From NCBI RefSeq assembly GCF_901538355.1, contig NZ_LR593887.1, positions 682,001 to 746,000 of the forward strand: a stretch of 64,000 nucleotides of DNA, read 5' to 3'. A program made the position numbers and the translations under genes. Below, one piece after another: positions 62,695-64,000 of the stretch. Under the pieces are notes generated by a model, which made no database searches, was not told the origin of the DNA, and saw only the letters and a list, made by a program, of their open reading frames with translations. The DNA comes from Tuwongella immobilis (GTDB lineage: Bacteria; Planctomycetota; Planctomycetia; Gemmatales; Gemmataceae). Position 1 is the stretch's first letter; each line of letters opens with the position of its first letter.

Positions 62695-62962
62695 CAATTC
62701 GTTCTCCACGGAAGGAGGGAGAGAACCGCGTGGGGATCCGAATTGTAATCGGAAACGACCGCAGATGCCAATTCGATTTTGGAAGGAAACCCCGACTCAT
62801 CTTCGCCTTGGATCTCATCAATCGCCCGCAGTCACAATCCAGCGAATGACCAAGGCGAACGATTGTCAGTTGGGAGTTCCATGATGCGATACGGGCTTCA
62901 TCACCTGGGAGGTGACATCGCCTTGCGCGACGGCATCCATCGCGGAGTGGTGGTTCGAGTGA

Positions 62963-63232
62963 CTACGGTTTGCCGGTCCGTTGCCAGAATGCGGCGTTGG
63001 CTTGAGCGATTGCGGATTGGCTCATACCGGCATTGCGTTGGGCGATGAGGGCGGCCATTCGCGTTTTGAATCGTTTGCGAAATGCCTTGGCCCGCCGTCG
63101 CTCGGTACCGTTGACAAAGAACGACCGCCGCCGCAATTCCCAGAGCACACCTTCGCGATCGAGCTGTTTTTTGAGCCGCCGCAGCGCTGCCTCGACGGGT
63201 TCGCTGTCTGTCATCACAATTCGGATTCCCAT
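62963..63232 (-). CDS. rpsU: Ribosomal protein bS21
   Basis: An 89-residue protein if it starts at ATG 63232; the open frame to 63433 is an artefact and there is no strong ribosome site. The core DSEPVEAALRRLKKQLDREG, then WELRRRSFFVNGTERRRAKAF, matches S21, a small basic protein of the 30S subunit near the mRNA 5' end and the anti-Shine-Dalgarno region. It is longer than E. coli S21 (71 residues) because of a C-terminal extension, MAALIAQRNAGMSQSAIAQ onward. Bacteria with several S21 copies, including planctomycetes, vary in this tail. The gene is alone, 268 nt from the cytochrome gene. Confidence 0.88.
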   Translation of the reverse strand: MGIRIVMTDSEPVEAALRRLKKQLDREGVLWELRRRSFFVNGTERRRAKAFRKRFKTRMAALIAQRNAGMSQSAIAQANAAFWQRTGKP

Positions 63233-63760
63233 GCTGGGACGGCTTGATCGGCTGCCGTTTTGCCGGTGGAACGAGTGGATGGTCTCAGAACGAATGGGCT
63301 TCATCGCCTCGTTGGTTCGTTGAGCCATGAGTTTGGGAATGTTCGCCTGGTGTTTCAATGCTGGTTCGATGCCGGCATTCCGTTGATTGTCGATGGCCGA
63401 ATCGGGGCAACGTGCCAGATTCGAAATCAACATTCGCAGTATAATTCACCCAAGCATTGGTTGTCAAAGCGAATCGGATTGAACATGATCGGTTGACTAT
63501 TGTCGGGAGTGGTGGGTGGTGGTCGCGGATTTGACTGCGGATGGGGAGCAGCGAAAAAAAACTTGCCGAACAACTGGAAATTCTCATCAATTCTGACTAG
63601 TAAAGGAACTTGATGTTGTGGTAACTTATTGTTCGGTGACGGCTCTTATCGCTCGCCCATCACGCGAAAAACCGAGAGGATGATTGAGTTTGTCAGTTAC
63701 CGTCGCGCTGGCAGACCGCAATGACTCACATTGGATTGATGCACCAGAGGACGTTTCAAC
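63233..63760. other. Intergenic region between rpsU and the Roadblock-type gene
   Basis: About 528 nt that should hold divergent promoters for rpsU (minus) and the last gene (plus). No gene is supportable. A distant inverted pair, CCGAACAA near 63566 and TTGTTCGG near 63630, was seen. I could not place a promoter. Confidence 0.4.
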
Positions 63761-64000
63761 GTGGGAAAGTTTGATTCGATTTTGCAAGAAGCGATGACGA
63801 TTGATGGAGCACTCGGTGTTGCGCTGGTGGACTACAAGAACGGCATGTGCCTGGCCTCGCTCGGAAACGGGATCAACCTGGACGTCGCCGCTGCCGGGAA
63901 CACCGAAGTGATGCGCGCCAAGATGCGCACGATGGCCAGCCTGAAATTGAAGGACACGATTGAGGACATCCTCATCACGCTGACCTCGCAATATCACATC
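63761..64000 (+). CDS. Roadblock/LC7-like protein, N-terminal part (3' end outside window)
   Basis: The GTG at 63761 follows AGAGGA with 9 nt spacing, and an in-frame stop lies upstream, so this is the start. The 80 visible residues (FDSILQEAMTIDGALGVALV, then NGMCLASLGNGINLDVAAAG) resemble the Roadblock/LC7 fold: a first helix, a strand with the conserved IDGALG...LVD, and the loop before the central helix. Roadblock proteins such as MglB act on small Ras-like GTPases in the cytoplasm. The partner would lie beyond the window. Codons end in C more often than in the neighbouring genes. Confidence 0.75.
   Translation, partial: MGKFDSILQEAMTIDGALGVALVDYKNGMCLASLGNGINLDVAAAGNTEVMRAKMRTMASLKLKDTIEDILITLTSQYHI

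Noticed and set aside
1-64000. CRISPR arrays, tRNA, rRNA, insertion sequences or prophage genes
   Set aside because: Both strands were read for spaced repeats, cloverleaf signatures and transposase or phage motifs; none was convincing. A covariance-model search would be needed to exclude small RNAs.

Overview
The window looks like a chromosomal segment of a planctomycete, most probably family Gemmataceae (Gemmata/Tuwongella-like). This is inferred from family content: a DUF1559 pseudopilin-like protein with a small partner lipoprotein, a DUF1549/DUF1553 cytochrome next to a DUF1501 protein, two TIGR02996 repeat-companion/leucine-rich proteins, several MJ0042-type zinc-ribbon proteins with disordered linkers, and a caspase-TPR protein. 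Base composition is moderately GC-rich throughout, except around 32.6-33.9 kb. No rRNA, tRNA, CRISPR array or insertion sequence was recognised.

Layout. 0-7.6 kb: end of a glycosyltransferase, then three tandem, nearly identical DUF4139-type exported proteins closed by a hairpin terminator. 7.9-15.7 kb: a giant DUF4011 superfamily-1 helicase with a C-terminal nuclease-like domain, a DapA-family lyase and an aldo/keto reductase. 16-22 kb: a membrane protein with a CxxCH motif, small exported proteins, the DUF1559 pair, and a translationally coupled pair of leucine-rich-repeat proteins. 22-32.6 kb: a Nudix-type protein, csrA, a TetR regulator with a visible palindromic operator, three zinc-ribbon proteins, an ACT-domain protein, a hemolysin-III-type membrane protein and a metallo-beta-lactamase-fold hydrolase. 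32.6-34 kb: an AT-richer stretch with a gene of foreign-looking codon use that carries an RNxxxH (HEPN-like) motif. 34-40 kb: MATE transporter, RNA ligase, DUF1080 protein, a ParE-type toxin-antitoxin module bracketed by 92-bp direct repeats, and a Tat-exported intradiol-dioxygenase-like protein.

40-42 kb holds two overlapping isocitrate/isopropylmalate dehydrogenase paralogues, one with a conserved active site and one with a degraded nucleotide site, resembling a catalytic/regulatory pair. 43.4-45 kb holds an ECF-like sigma factor followed by a soluble zinc-type (HX3CX2C) anti-sigma candidate. 45.5-52.2 kb is the most striking operon: DabA (DUF2309, with the full Cys-Asp-His-Cys zinc site), two different complex-I-antiporter-like membrane subunits, and an amino-acid-kinase-fold protein of the COG2054 type, all touching or overlapping. 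This is an enlarged version of the two-gene DAB inorganic-carbon pump. 53.3-58 kb is a secreted caspase-like protease with a very long TPR array. The window ends with DUF1501 and DUF1553-type proteins, an S21 ribosomal protein and the start of a Roadblock/LC7-like protein.

Many start codons were moved inward from the longest open frame because a clear Shine-Dalgarno sequence sits 5-9 nt ahead of an internal ATG, GTG or TTG. Several operon or gene ends carry long perfect stem-loops, often without a T-tract. All functional calls rest on recognised motifs and remembered family features; no searches were run.
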